Below are positions 54,847 to 63,999 of a stretch of 64,000 nucleotides of DNA, in pieces. The translations under genes were made by a program, and so were the position numbers. The stretch comes from Streptomyces sp. NBC_01381 (lineage in GTDB: Bacteria > Actinomycetota > Actinomycetes > Streptomycetales > Streptomycetaceae). Below the pieces are notes generated by a model. It was given only the letters and a program-made list of their open reading frames with translations, was not told the DNA's origin and did no database searches. The stretch covers positions 1,116,001-1,180,000 of the forward strand of contig NZ_JAPEPI010000001.1 in the NCBI RefSeq assembly GCF_026340305.1, written 5' to 3'. Position 1 is the first letter of the stretch; each line of letters starts with the position of its first letter.

Positions 54847-56283
54847 GTGCACCCACGATCCACCGCGCCCCGCGGCACAACCACCGCCGCACTGGCCGCC
54901 TTCACCGCTCTCGCCCTCACCGCATGCAGCGGCTCCGGAGTGCACGGCACGCCCGGAGCCGACGGTGTGCGCGACCCGTACTTCCCGAAGCTGGGCAACG
55001 GCGGTTACGACGTCGCGCACTACGGCCTGACCATCGGCTACGACCCCGACTCCCGCCATCTCACCGGCGAGGCCGAGATCACGGCACGTGCCACGCAGGA
55101 CCTCAGCGCCTTCAACCTCGACCTCAAGGGTCTGGACGTACAGACGGTGATCGTCGAGGGGAAGAAGGCCAACTTCCACCGCGACGGGCAGGAGCTGACG
55201 GTCCGTCCGCCCGACGACCTCGACAAGGGCGAGACGTTCCGCACCACCGTCCGCTACTCCGGCACCCCGGAGACCATCACCGATCCGGACGATTCCGAGG
55301 AGGGCTGGCTGCGGACGGAGGACGGCGCCATCGCGCTCGGCGAGCCGACGGGCTCGATGGCCTGGTTCCCCGCGAACAACCACCCGTCGGACAAGGCCGC
55401 GTACGACATAAGGATCACCGTCCCCAAGGGCCTGAAGGCCATCTCCAACGGCGAGTTGACCCGCGAGTCGACCAAGAACGGCCGCACCACCTTCGCCTGG
55501 CACAGCGCGGAACCGATGGCGAGCTATCTGGCGACCGTCGCCATCGGGACGTACGAGGTGAAGCGCTCGACCACCAAGTCGGGCATCCCCGTGCTCACCG
55601 CCGTGGATCCCTCCCAGGTCAAGGCGAGCGCGAAGACGCTCGCCAAGATCCCCGAGATCATGGAGTGGCAGGAGCTGAACTTCGGCCCCTACCCCTTCTC
55701 GTCGACGGGCGCGATCGTCGACAGGGAGGAGGACGCGGGGTACGCCCTGGAGACCCAGACCCGCCCCACCTTCCCCGGCGCCCCCGACACCGGACTCCTC
55801 GTCCACGAGCTGGCGCACCAGTGGTTCGGCGACTCCGTGACGCCCAAGTCCTGGCAGGACATGTGGCTCAACGAAGGCTTCGCGACGTACGCGGAGTGGC
55901 TGTGGGAGGAGGACCAGGGCGGCGACAGCGTCCAGGAGACCTTCGACGCGATCTACGACGACGAGTACTACGAGTCCGACGAGGACAACGAGGCGATCTG
56001 GGCCTTCCCGCCGGCAAAGCCGCCGTCCGCGGCGCGCATCTCGGACAGTCCGGTGTATGAGCGTGGCGGCATGGTCGTCCACAAGATCCGGCAGGCGGTG
56101 GGCGACGACACCTTCTACGACATCGTGCAGGGCTGGACGAAGTCGCGTCGCCACGGCAACGCGGACACGAAGGACTTCACGCGGTACGTCGAGGAACACG
56201 CGGGCGGCGACGCGGCGCGCAAGAAGGTGCGCGCGATCTGGGGTCCGTGGCTCTACGAAGACGGAAAGCCGGACCACCCCTGA
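54847..56283 (+). CDS. Exported M1 family metallopeptidase
   Basis: This 478-residue aminopeptidase-like lipoprotein has signal and lipobox TAALAAFTALALTAC near residue 21. The zinc motif HELAHQWFGDS has H320, E321 and H324, and the third ligand lies in WLNEGFATYAEW (E343). The N-terminal beta-saddle (VAHYGLTIGYDPDSRHLTGEAEI) is intact, but it is shorter than full M1 enzymes (about 850), so it is a compact form. Start GTG at 54847 with a -10 seven bases upstream suggests a leaderless mRNA; ATG 54826 is an alternative. Confidence 0.9.
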   Translation: MHPRSTAPRGTTTAALAAFTALALTACSGSGVHGTPGADGVRDPYFPKLGNGGYDVAHYGLTIGYDPDSRHLTGEAEITARATQDLSAFNLDLKGLDVQTVIVEGKKANFHRDGQELTVRPPDDLDKGETFRTTVRYSGTPETITDPDDSEEGWLRTEDGAIALGEPTGSMAWFPANNHPSDKAAYDIRITVPKGLKAISNGELTRESTKNGRTTFAWHSAEPMASYLATVAIGTYEVKRSTTKSGIPVLTAVDPSQVKASAKTLAKIPEIMEWQELNFGPYPFSSTGAIVDREEDAGYALETQTRPTFPGAPDTGLLVHELAHQWFGDSVTPKSWQDMWLNEGFATYAEWLWEEDQGGDSVQETFDAIYDDEYYESDEDNEAIWAFPPAKPPSAARISDSPVYERGGMVVHKIRQAVGDDTFYDIVQGWTKSRRHGNADTKDFTRYVEEHAGGDAARKKVRAIWGPWLYEDGKPDHP

Positions 56284-56326
56284 GGGGTGGCCCGGCTGCA
56301 GAAGCCGTATTGGCCCTGTTCCAGGG

Positions 56327-57964
56327 CTACTTGACGTTCACCCCGGTCCAGGCGGCCGCGACCGCCTTCTCCTCGGCGCTGCCCGCGCCGTACAGGTCGG
56401 CGGCCGCCTTGAGCGTGGCGGTGCGGGCGCCCGCGTAGTTGGTCGTCGACGTCATGTAGACGGACAGCGCCTTGTACCAGATCTGGTAGGCCTTGGTCCG
56501 CCCGATGCCGGTGAGCGAACTGCCGTCCGCCGTGGCGGAGTCGTAGGAGACGCCGTTGATGGTCTTCGCGCCGCTGCCCTCGCTCAGCAGGTAGAAGAAG
56601 TGGTTGGCGACGCCGGACGAGTAGTGCACGTCGAGGCGGCCGACGTTCTTGGACCAGAAGTCGGCGGAGTTGCCGTCCTTGCTGGGCTTGTCCATGTAGC
56701 GCAGCGGGGTGCCGTTGCCGCGGATGTCGATCTTCTCGCCGATGAGGTAGTCGCCGACGTCGCTCGGGTTGTTGGAGTAGAACTCGACGGACGTGCCGAG
56801 GATGTCGCTGGTCGCCTCGTTCAACCCGCCCGACTCGCGGCTGTAGTTGAGCTTCGCGGTGGACGCGGTGAGCCCGTGGCTCATCTCGTGGCCGGCCACG
56901 TCGAGCGAGGTCAGCGGCTTGAGGTTGCCCGCTCCGTCGCCGTACGTCATGCAGAAGCAGGCGTCGGACCAGAAGGCGTTGACGTACGCGTTGCCGTAGT
57001 GGACGCGGGAGTAGGCGGCCTTGCCGTCGCCGGCGATGCCGTTCCTGTTGAACTCGGACTTGTAGAAGTCCCAGGTCTGCGCGGCTCCGTACGCGGCGTC
57101 GACGGCGGCGGTCTGCCGGTTCTGCGGCGTCCCGTCGCCCCACTTGTCGTCGGCGTCGTGGAAGAGGGTTCCGGTGCCCGACGTGCCGCCGTTCAGGTCG
57201 TACGTCTTGTGGCCGCCGCGGGCGCCGTCGGTGAGGTCGTAGCCGCCGGACGCGGAGGCGGTCGAGCCGACGGCGACGGAGCCGCTGTACTGGCCAGTGC
57301 CGGTGCCGTTCTCGATGGCCTCGTGGCTGAAGAGCTGCTTGCCGGTGCGGGCATCGGTGACGACGTGCAGCTCGCTGGGGGTGCCGTCGTGCTGTACGCC
57401 CGTCACGACGGTCTCGTACGCGAGGACGGGCGAACTGCCCTTGTCCCCGGCCCAGATGACCTTGCGTACGTTCTTGGCGCTTGCCTTCTTGGAGTCGGCC
57501 GCGGCGACGGCGGACTTCTTGGCGTCGGCGCTCGACACATCGGCGTCCGTCGACGCCACGGATATCCGTCCGCCGCGGGCCTTGTCGACGCTTTTCAGCT
57601 TGCCGCTCTTGGCGGTGTGGGCGACGAGGTCGCCGCCGAGCACGGGCAGGCCGTCGTAGGTGCGCTCGTAGCGGGTGTGGACGGTGCCGTCGGTGTCCTT
57701 GACGACATCGCGGACGACGAGCTTCTCCTTGCCGCCGAGTCCGATCGCCTCGGCGGCCGAAGAGGCGTCCGCCTGGGCCGACTTGATGGCATCGGCGCGC
57801 TGCGCGGCGCTCAGGCGCAGGGTGCCCGCGCCGGCGGAGTCCTGGTCACCGGCCGCGGTGGCGGCGGTGGTGCTCTGGACGCCGATGACGACCATGGCGG
57901 CGGATGCGGCGAGGGCGGCGGCGCGAACAGCGGTCTTGCGAGGGGTGGGGGACTGCTGTCTCAC
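56327..57964 (-). CDS. Secreted M4 (thermolysin-like) neutral metalloprotease
   Basis: This 545-residue zymogen has a signal peptide (TAVRAAALAASAAMVVIGVQSTTA), an FTP/PepSY propeptide to about residue 210 (KEKLVVRDVVKDTDGTVHTRYERTYDGLPVLGGDLVAH) and a catalytic domain with HEMSH (DVAGHEMSHGLTA near residue 358) and the third ligand in GGLNEATSD. ADGSSLTGIGRTKAYQIWYKAL is a C-terminal family segment. It is an extracellular protease. Start GTG at 57964 follows AAGGAGAGCC. Confidence 0.94.
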   Translation of the reverse strand: MRQQSPTPRKTAVRAAALAASAAMVVIGVQSTTAATAAGDQDSAGAGTLRLSAAQRADAIKSAQADASSAAEAIGLGGKEKLVVRDVVKDTDGTVHTRYERTYDGLPVLGGDLVAHTAKSGKLKSVDKARGGRISVASTDADVSSADAKKSAVAAADSKKASAKNVRKVIWAGDKGSSPVLAYETVVTGVQHDGTPSELHVVTDARTGKQLFSHEAIENGTGTGQYSGSVAVGSTASASGGYDLTDGARGGHKTYDLNGGTSGTGTLFHDADDKWGDGTPQNRQTAAVDAAYGAAQTWDFYKSEFNRNGIAGDGKAAYSRVHYGNAYVNAFWSDACFCMTYGDGAGNLKPLTSLDVAGHEMSHGLTASTAKLNYSRESGGLNEATSDILGTSVEFYSNNPSDVGDYLIGEKIDIRGNGTPLRYMDKPSKDGNSADFWSKNVGRLDVHYSSGVANHFFYLLSEGSGAKTINGVSYDSATADGSSLTGIGRTKAYQIWYKALSVYMTSTTNYAGARTATLKAAADLYGAGSAEEKAVAAAWTGVNVK

Positions 57965-58093
57965 TGGCTCTCCTTGAAAGGGCTTGGCCGGGTGGGGAGC
58001 GGCGGAGAGAGAGTGACACCGGTGACCCGTTGATTGACGGTTCACGAACAACTCTTTACTTGTTCTTGTCCGAATGGTGCGGCCCAATGTCCG

Positions 58094-58648
58094 CTATGCG
58101 TACGGTTGTTGATCCTGGGTCGGCGACTCTTGCCGGGTGAGTGGCTTGCGGAACACGGCGCAAGGACGTTCCGCGCCGCGATCCTTCCTGCGATCGACGA
58201 CCTCGTACCCGAGCGAGCCCCAGAAGGCGAACCCCGCGTCATTGCCCTCAAGGACGGCGAGACGCACCCCCTCGCGCCCCTCCTCCCGGAACCGCTCCTC
58301 GATCATGCCCACGAACTCCCTCCCGTACCCCTTGCGTTGCTGCCGCACGTCCACCATCAGCAGCCCGATCCACGGATCGGGGTCGGCGGGATCGGGATGC
58401 CGGTCCAGCGTGATCCCGACCCCGACGACCCGCCCCTCGGAACGGGCCAGCAGCACCTCGGCCCCCGGCACGGCCAACTCGTCCGCCAGCGCGGCGGCGA
58501 CCTGCTCGGGACGGATGTCGTCCGGGTCGGGGAAGTCGCCGGAGAGCGCATGGAAGGCGCGGTTGGAGGCGTACACGGCGGTGAGCTCGGTGAGCAGTTC
58601 GCCGGGCAGGGCGCCGCTGTCCGACGGGGTGAGCGGTTCGAGAATCAT
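58094..58648 (-). CDS. GNAT family N-acetyltransferase
   Basis: This 184-residue protein shows EVLLARSEGRVVGVGITLD, then WIGLLMVDVRQQRKGYGREFVGMIEERF (acetyl-CoA P-loop) and GNDAGFAFWGSLGYEVVDRRKD. The substrate is unknown. Start ATG at 58648; upstream in-frame codons read into poor coding sequence. It is divergent from the orphan gene at 58922; 273 bp between them hold promoters only. Confidence 0.85.
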   Translation of the reverse strand: MILEPLTPSDSGALPGELLTELTAVYASNRAFHALSGDFPDPDDIRPEQVAAALADELAVPGAEVLLARSEGRVVGVGITLDRHPDPADPDPWIGLLMVDVRQQRKGYGREFVGMIEERFREEGREGVRLAVLEGNDAGFAFWGSLGYEVVDRRKDRGAERPCAVFRKPLTRQESPTQDQQPYA

Positions 58649-58921
58649 GCGGCGCAGATTAGTGGACGGAGAGGCCGGTTCCCGCTGCCGTCCATTTCGC
58701 TTTCTTTCCCTCACGCACCAGGAATTGATTCCGGCATCGCACGTCTGAACAAATTCAGGACAGCTGTCGATTTGGCCGGAAGAACGGGTGCCGCGAGGCG
58801 CGCGAATTCTTCAATCTGTACGAGCGCCGCCGTGCCCACAGAAAATCTGTGAGGCGGGAAAGCATTCGGTTCTCAACCAAAAAGTGCGGCGCTCAACCAA
58901 TTCCCCGGAAGGGAGAATTAC

Positions 58922-59479
58922 GTGGCAAGCAGCAGGGCACGTATCCGCGTAGAGCTCGTCAAGGTCCACTGTTTCGACACCGAGGACAACCTCGGCGGCG
59001 ACGAGTTCTACGTCGTGGGTGCCGCCGCCTGTGGTGACATCCGCAACGTCGTCCTCACCAAGCCGCTCGACATCAACGACCAGCAGACGAAGATGTTCAA
59101 CCCGACCGAGTCCGTGATCTTCGAGGGCGAGGTCGGCATGGACGACACCCTCACCCTCGGAATCGCCGGCTACGACGAGGACTTCAGCTCGGACTGGGGC
59201 AAGTACGGCCAGGCCCTCAAGGAGATGCTGGACTCCGTCAACAAGGTCGTCCCCATCCCCGGCCAGTTCGGCCAGCAGCTCATCGACGTCTCGTACACGG
59301 CGATGAGCGACGTCCTCAAGAAGATCGACCCGGACGACGAACTCGGTCAGCTCACCGTGTCCCGCCCCATTTCGGAAATCCACGCGGGCGACAAGCCGTG
59401 GCCGTTCGAGGGCGGCACGTGGATGGGCAAGTGGAAGTACGAAGTGACGTACCGGATCACCAAGATTCCGGTGGAGTAG
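58922..59479 (+). CDS. Orphan 185-residue protein, possibly a beta-sandwich
   Basis: I cannot assign a family. The sequence is acidic, without signal or membrane segments, and alternates strands: RIRVELVKVHCFDTEDNLGGDEFYVVGAAAC, SVIFEGEVGMDDTLTLGIAGYDEDFSSDWG and TWMGKWKYEVTYRITKI. The Asp-rich DTEDNLGGDE and DEDFSSD loops look like C2-type calcium sites, but that is inference. The GTG start is behind GGAAGGGAGAATTAC. It stands alone; a hairpin follows. Confidence 0.72.
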   Translation: MASSRARIRVELVKVHCFDTEDNLGGDEFYVVGAAACGDIRNVVLTKPLDINDQQTKMFNPTESVIFEGEVGMDDTLTLGIAGYDEDFSSDWGKYGQALKEMLDSVNKVVPIPGQFGQQLIDVSYTAMSDVLKKIDPDDELGQLTVSRPISEIHAGDKPWPFEGGTWMGKWKYEVTYRITKIPVE

Positions 59480-59515
59480 CCAGTAGTGAGTAGCAAGTAG
59501 CAGGCCTCTTCTGGA

Positions 59516-59548
59516 TGGGACGGCTTTCCGTAAAGGGCGGCCGTCCCA
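59516..59548. terminator. Terminator between the orphan gene and the Tm-1 pair
   Basis: TGGGACGGC (59516-59524) pairs with GCCGTCCCA (59540-59548), a 9-bp stem between convergent genes. Confidence 0.75.
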
Positions 59549-59558
59549 TTCCGTGGCT

Positions 59559-60395
59559 TCACGGCGTGGACGTCAGCGCCTTGAACGCCCGGGTCTGCTC
59601 CACGATCGCCCGCTCCGTGGGGAGGCGTTCGATGGAGGACGCGCCGAAGAAGCCGACGATTCCCGTCGTGCGGGACAGGACGTACGCCGCGTCCTCCGGC
59701 TCCGCGATCGGGCCCCCGTGGCAGAGGACAAGGATGTCGGGGTTCACGTCCTTCGCCGCGTCGTGCATCTTCTGGACCGCTGCGGCCGCCTGGTCCAGGG
59801 TCAGGGCCGTGCCCGCGCCGATCGAGCCCTTCGTGGTCAGGCCCACGTGCGGGACGAGGACGTCCGCGCCCGCGCGGGTCATGTCCGCCGCCTGGGCCGG
59901 GTCGAAGACGTAGGGGGCCGTCAGGAGGTCACGGGCGTGGGCCTCGCGGACCATGTCGACCTCCAGGGCGTAACCCATGCCCGTCTCCTCGAGGTTGGTG
60001 CGGAACGTGCCGTCGTAGAGGCCGACCGTCGGGAAGTTCTGGACGCCCGCGAAGCCCATCGCCTTCAGCTCGTCCAGGAAGCGGCCCATGTCCCGGAACG
60101 GGTCCGTGCCGCACACCCCGGCAAGGACTGGAGTGTCCTTCACCACGGGGAGTACCTCCCTGGCCATGTCGACCACGATCGCGTTCGCGTCCCCGTACGG
60201 GAGAAGGCCGGCGAGCGAGCCGCGGCCCGCCATGCGGTAGCGGCCCGAGTTGTAGATGATCAGGAGGTCGACGCCGCCCTCCTCCGCACACTTGGCGGAG
60301 AGGCCGGTGCCGGCTCCCGCGCCGATCACCGGATTGCCTGCCGCCACCTGGGAGTTGAGGCGCGCCAGTGCTTCCTTGCGGGTGATCTGTGTCAT
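59559..60395 (-). CDS. Phosphoenolpyruvate-hydrolase-family TIM-barrel protein (Tm-1 C-terminal half)
   Basis: This 278-residue TIM-barrel protein shows [112 protein letters not shown] and [16 protein letters not shown]. It matches the C-terminal half of plant Tm-1 and the bacterial PEP-hydrolase family. It starts 27 bp after the Tm-1 N-terminal gene. The reaction is unproven. Confidence 0.88.
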   Translation of the reverse strand: MTQITRKEALARLNSQVAAGNPVIGAGAGTGLSAKCAEEGGVDLLIIYNSGRYRMAGRGSLAGLLPYGDANAIVVDMAREVLPVVKDTPVLAGVCGTDPFRDMGRFLDELKAMGFAGVQNFPTVGLYDGTFRTNLEETGMGYALEVDMVREAHARDLLTAPYVFDPAQAADMTRAGADVLVPHVGLTTKGSIGAGTALTLDQAAAAVQKMHDAAKDVNPDILVLCHGGPIAEPEDAAYVLSRTTGIVGFFGASSIERLPTERAIVEQTRAFKALTSTP

Positions 60396-60422
60396 CAGCT
60401 TCTCCTCAGGTGAAGTCGTGCG

Positions 60423-61673
60423 TCACGGCGCCGGCTTCAGCTCGCGCGAAGTGATCAGCTCGTCCAGACGGTTCGCCATCGCCACCGCGAACGCCGCGTC
60501 GTTGATGTGTACGTCCATTTCGTGGAGCCGGACCCCGCTGCCCCGCACCGTCGTGCGCAGGGCGGCCAGGCCCGCCGCGTCCGCCGCCGCGTCCTCGAAA
60601 GGGCCGCCGTCGATGTCCACCGCCGAGACGCCGCGCAACGGCCAGAACAGTTCGGCGGGGCCGCGTGCCGCGGCGAGCTTGTGGCCGAGCGATGCGCCAA
60701 GGGCCGCCATCTCCTGGGCGGTCGTCCGCATCAGGGTGACCGTGGGGTTGTGGACGAGCAGATTGCGGTCCGCGAGGTGTGCGGGGACGGTCGGCTCCGG
60801 GCCGAAGTTGACCATGTCCAGGGCGCCGGGGGCGACCACCTGGGGGATGCCCGCACGGCCCGCGGCGGTGAGGCGCTCGGGGCCCGCGGAGAGGACACCG
60901 CCGACCAGATCGTCGGCCAGTTCGGTGGTGGTCAGGTCGAGTACGCCGTCCAGGAGACCGTCGGCCGCCAGTTTCTCCACCGCGCGGCCGCCGGCGCCCG
61001 TCGCGTGGAAGACGAGCACCTCGTAGCCGAGCTCGGTGAGGCGGCCGCGGGCCGCGTCGATCGCGGGCGTCGTCACGCCGAACATCGTCGCCGCGACCAC
61101 CTTGCGGCCCTGGCCCGCGAGTTCGTCGTGGTTGCGCTCAAAGCGGCGCGCCATGCCGGAGGCCGCGGCCGCCGCGTTGCCGAGGACCTGCCGGGAGACC
61201 GAGTTGATGCCGGAGATGTCCACCACGCTGTACATGAGGGTGATGTCGCTGCTTCCGACGTACGGGGACACGTCACCGCCCGCCATCGTGCTGACCAGCA
61301 GCTTCGGCACCCCGATCGGCAGCGCCCGCATCGCCTGCGCCGCGATCGACGAGCCGCCGCTGCCCGCCGCCGCGAGCACCGCGTGCAGCCTGCCGGCGCG
61401 GTGCAGGTCGAGGACGACCTCCGTCACGCCGTCCGCCATCGCGGCGACCGCCGCGCCCCGGTCGGCCGAGCGCCGCAGCTTCGCCAGGTCGTGCCCGGCG
61501 GCGCGGGCCACGGCTTCGGCAGATACGTCGGCGGTGGGCGCCTGCGCGGGCGGCGGCAGTGCGCCCACGTCGACGAGCAGGACGTCGCTGCCGTACTCCC
61601 GCAGCCGCTCGCGCAGCCATGCGTACTCGGCGCCTTTGGTGTCCAGCGTGCCGACCAGCACCACCGTTGCCAT
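60423..61673 (-). CDS. Tm-1-like ATP-binding protein (UPF0261)
   Basis: This 416-residue protein opens with the UPF0261/Tm-1 signature VVLVGTLDTKGAEYAWLRERLREYGSDVLLVDVG. It continues with LHAVLAAAGSGGSSIAAQAMRALPIGVPKLLVSTMAGGDVSPYVGSSDITLMYSVVDISGIN and CLEFT-like VLVFHATGAGGRAVEKLAADGLLDGVLDLTTTEL. The plant Tm-1 protein binds and inhibits tobamovirus replicase. Bacterial copies are split and of unknown role; the pair is likely cotranscribed. Start ATG at 61673. Confidence 0.9.
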   Translation of the reverse strand: MATVVLVGTLDTKGAEYAWLRERLREYGSDVLLVDVGALPPPAQAPTADVSAEAVARAAGHDLAKLRRSADRGAAVAAMADGVTEVVLDLHRAGRLHAVLAAAGSGGSSIAAQAMRALPIGVPKLLVSTMAGGDVSPYVGSSDITLMYSVVDISGINSVSRQVLGNAAAAASGMARRFERNHDELAGQGRKVVAATMFGVTTPAIDAARGRLTELGYEVLVFHATGAGGRAVEKLAADGLLDGVLDLTTTELADDLVGGVLSAGPERLTAAGRAGIPQVVAPGALDMVNFGPEPTVPAHLADRNLLVHNPTVTLMRTTAQEMAALGASLGHKLAAARGPAELFWPLRGVSAVDIDGGPFEDAAADAAGLAALRTTVRGSGVRLHEMDVHINDAAFAVAMANRLDELITSRELKPAP

Positions 61674-61757
61674 GGGCCCTCACACTCCTTGCCGATTGGC
61701 CTGTGCGGGTTGTTTCTGTGCCACCGCTTCGCGGTGGATCCTTTCCCGCCCACCGAC

Positions 61758-61800
61758 GACGAGGGCCCCCGGCGGAACGAATCCGCCGGGGGCCCTCGTC
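61758..61800. terminator. Terminator after the TerD gene
   Basis: A perfect 19-bp stem (GACGAGGGCCCCCGGCGGA at 61758-61776 with 61782-61800) with loop ACGAA. Confidence 0.9.
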
Positions 61801-61816
61801 AACTGCCTGGTGAACC

Positions 61817-62392
61817 TCAGACGTTGACGCCGAAGTCCTGTGCGATACCGACCAGACCGGACGCGTAGCCCTGGCCCACCGCGCGGAACTTCCACTCCGC
61901 ACCGCTGCGGTACAGCTCGCCGAAGACCATGGCGGTCTCGGTGGCGGCGTCCTCGGAGAGGTCGTAACGAGCGATCTCGGTGCCGCCGGCCTGGTTGAGG
62001 ATGCGGATGAACGCGTTCCGCACCTGGCCGAAGTTCTGCGAGCGGTTCTCGGCGTCGTAGATCGAGACCGGGAAGACGATCTTGTCGATGTCGGCCGGGA
62101 GGCCCGCCAGGTTGACGTTGATCTGTTCGTCGTCGCCCTCGCCCGCACCCGTGACGTTGTCACCGGTGTGCACGATGGTCTGGTCCGGCGTCGCCTTGTT
62201 GTTGAAGAAGACGAAGTGGCCGTCCGAGAAGACCTTGCCCTGGGGGTTCACCGCGATCGCGGAGGCGTCCAGGTCGAAGTCGGTGCCAGTGGTGGTGCGG
62301 ACGTCCCAGCCGAGGCCCACGGTGACGGCGGTCAGGCCCGGAGCCTCCTTGGTGAGCGAGACGTTGCCACCCTTGGACAGGCTTACTGCCAT
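61817..62392 (-). CDS. terD: TerD family stress protein
   Basis: This 191-residue protein opens [36 protein letters not shown], has the calcium-binding acidic DFDLDASAI and the TerD motifs [38 protein letters not shown] and [12 protein letters not shown]. TerD proteins bind calcium and are linked to tellurite and stress responses; Streptomyces has many copies. No ter operon partner is adjacent. Start ATG at 62392. Confidence 0.94.
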   Translation of the reverse strand: MAVSLSKGGNVSLTKEAPGLTAVTVGLGWDVRTTTGTDFDLDASAIAVNPQGKVFSDGHFVFFNNKATPDQTIVHTGDNVTGAGEGDDEQINVNLAGLPADIDKIVFPVSIYDAENRSQNFGQVRNAFIRILNQAGGTEIARYDLSEDAATETAMVFGELYRSGAEWKFRAVGQGYASGLVGIAQDFGVNV

Positions 62393-62622
62393 TGTTGGGA
62401 GTCCCTTCCCTCGTTGCGTACGAACGGGCTTCGTACTGGGGACGAAGCTACCGTCACCTCTATGAACGTCGACCGGGGTCCCAGAGGTTCCAGTTCCTTT
62501 TACTTTCTTTACCCACCTCTGGCACCACACGTCCCCGGCGCGTCGGCATGACGACCGTAAATCGGCATGACGACCCTAAATACGGGTGACGTGGACCGGA
62601 CAGACGCGGGACCATGGAGCAC

Positions 62623-63051
62623 ATGTCCGGTCCCTATGTCATCCGCGGCTCCGTCTCCTTGCCCGAGGCCGAGCTCATGTGGCGTTTCTCGCGGTCCTCG
62701 GGGCCGGGCGGGCAGCACGTCAACACCAGTGATTCGCAGGTGGAGCTGAGGTTCGACCTGGCGAACACGGACGCGCTGCCCGAGGTGTGGAAGGAGCGCG
62801 CCCTGGAGCGCCTCGCGAGCCGTCTCGTCGGCGGCGTCGTCAGCGTGCGGGCGTCGGAGCACCGCTCCCAGTGGCGCAACCGCGAGATGGCCGCGATCCG
62901 TCTCGCCTCGCTCCTCGCGGAAGCCACCGCCCCGCCGCCGCGGCCCCGCAGGGCCACGAAGATCCCCCGTGGCATCAATGAGCGGCGGCTGCGGAACAAG
63001 AAGCAGCGCAGCGAGACCAAGCGCGGCCGCTCGGGCCAGGGCTGGGGCTGA
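62623..63051 (+). CDS. ArfB/YaeJ-like peptidyl-tRNA hydrolase (release-factor domain)
   Basis: This 142-residue stalled-ribosome rescue factor has the catalytic GGQ motif at residues 29-31 (SSGPGGQHVNTSDSQVELRFDL). A basic, disordered C-terminal tail (KKQRSETKRGRSGQG) in ArfB inserts into the empty mRNA channel. It is the domain found alone in ArfB. ATG at 62614 is an alternative start; neither has a strong ribosome binding site. It is divergent from the TerD gene. Confidence 0.92.
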   Translation: MSGPYVIRGSVSLPEAELMWRFSRSSGPGGQHVNTSDSQVELRFDLANTDALPEVWKERALERLASRLVGGVVSVRASEHRSQWRNREMAAIRLASLLAEATAPPPRPRRATKIPRGINERRLRNKKQRSETKRGRSGQGWG

Positions 63052-63069
63052 ACCCGCAAGCCCGAGCCC

Positions 63070-63113
63070 GCAAACGCCGCTTCAGCAAACCCCGCTTCAG
63101 CAAACGCCGCTCA
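63070..63113. repeat. 15-bp tandem repeat across the flavin reductase stop
   Basis: Two 15-bp units, GCAAACGCCGCTTCA-like, and a third shortened copy start at 63070, 63085 and 63100. On the minus strand every copy begins with TGA, including the flavin reductase stop at 63111-63113. Confidence 0.93.
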
Positions 63114-63746
63114 CCCCAGATGCCGGTACTTCCCCTTGAAATACATCAGCGGCCCCCCGTCCGCGCTGGGCAGCTCCGCCGTGATCACGCGCCCGATGAC
63201 CAGGGTGTGATCACCCGCCGTCACCGTCTGCTCGGTGCGGCACTCCAGCGTCGCGAGCGCGCCGCCCACCAACGGAGCCCCGCAGGCCTCGCCCCGTACG
63301 TAAGGGATGTCGTCGAAGAGCAGCCGGTCGCTGATCCGGCCCTTCATGGCGAACCGCCCCGCGATGTGCCGCTGGCTCTCGGTGAGCACCGAGACGCCCC
63401 ACAGCGGCTGCTCGGCGAGCAGGTCGTCCATCCGGGAGCCCTCACGCAGGCTGACCAGCACCAGGGGCGGGTCCAGGGAGACGGAGAGGAAGGCCGTCGC
63501 GGTCATGCCGACGTCCTCGCCGCCCGGTGCCATCGGGTCCTGCGCGTCCAGCGGAAGCTCACGCGCGGTCACCAGGACCACGCCCGCTGCGAGCCGGGAC
63601 ATGGCGGCGCGGAACTCTTCGTTGCTCACCCCCACAGGATGCCTGCCGGGGGCCGGGATGCTGGGGGATGCCGGGGCGGGGGAGGCCGCGGGAGCGCCCT
63701 GGGGCGGCGCCTGCGGCGTCTGGAGTGTCTTCGGTACGGGAACCAC
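63111..63746 (-). CDS. Flavin reductase family protein
   Basis: This 211-residue FMN-binding split-barrel protein shows FRAAMSRLAAGVVLVTARELP, GMTATAFLSVSLDPPLVLVSL (FMN phosphate region), VSVLTESQRHIAGRFAMKGRISDRL and DHTLVIGRVITAE. It supplies reduced flavin to a monooxygenase, or is itself part of a two-component oxygenase. Start GTG at 63746; an internal GTG at 63629, where the fold begins, is likely as the first 40 residues are Pro/Ala-rich. Confidence 0.85.
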   Translation of the reverse strand: MVPVPKTLQTPQAPPQGAPAASPAPASPSIPAPGRHPVGVSNEEFRAAMSRLAAGVVLVTARELPLDAQDPMAPGGEDVGMTATAFLSVSLDPPLVLVSLREGSRMDDLLAEQPLWGVSVLTESQRHIAGRFAMKGRISDRLLFDDIPYVRGEACGAPLVGGALATLECRTEQTVTAGDHTLVIGRVITAELPSADGGPLMYFKGKYRHLG

Positions 63747-63882
63747 GGCACCGACGCTAGCCCGGCGCTCCCCGCCGCCACATCGGGCCCGGGGCCGAGA
63801 CCGGGCCTAGGACCGATGGCCTATGGGCCGCTGCCGAGAGGGTGGACTAGGCCAGTGGACTGGACCAACGAAGGCTTCCCAT

Positions 63883-63900
63883 CTGTGACTTGAGTCACAG
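63883..63900. promoter_or_regulatory. Crp-like palindrome at the right window edge
   Basis: CTGTGACTTGAGTCACAG has perfect 8-bp arms. It contains TGTGA-N6-TCACA and the Streptomyces Crp form GTGN6GNCAC. It lies upstream of a rightward promoter region (TTGACC at 63914) that leads off the window. The regulator is inferred. Confidence 0.5.
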
Positions 63901-63965
63901 GACCCATAAATTGTTGACCCTGTGTACCGAGTGAGCTGCTCGCTGTGATTCAGTGACGGTGGCAA

Positions 63966-63999
63966 TCAGACACTGAGGTGACTCAGACACTGAGGGAAC
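63966..63999 (+). repeat. 17-bp tandem duplication near the window end
   Basis: TCAGACACTGAGG plus four bases occurs at 63966-63982 and 63983-63999. It may repeat a ribosome-binding region (GAGG) of a gene starting beyond the window. Confidence 0.8.
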
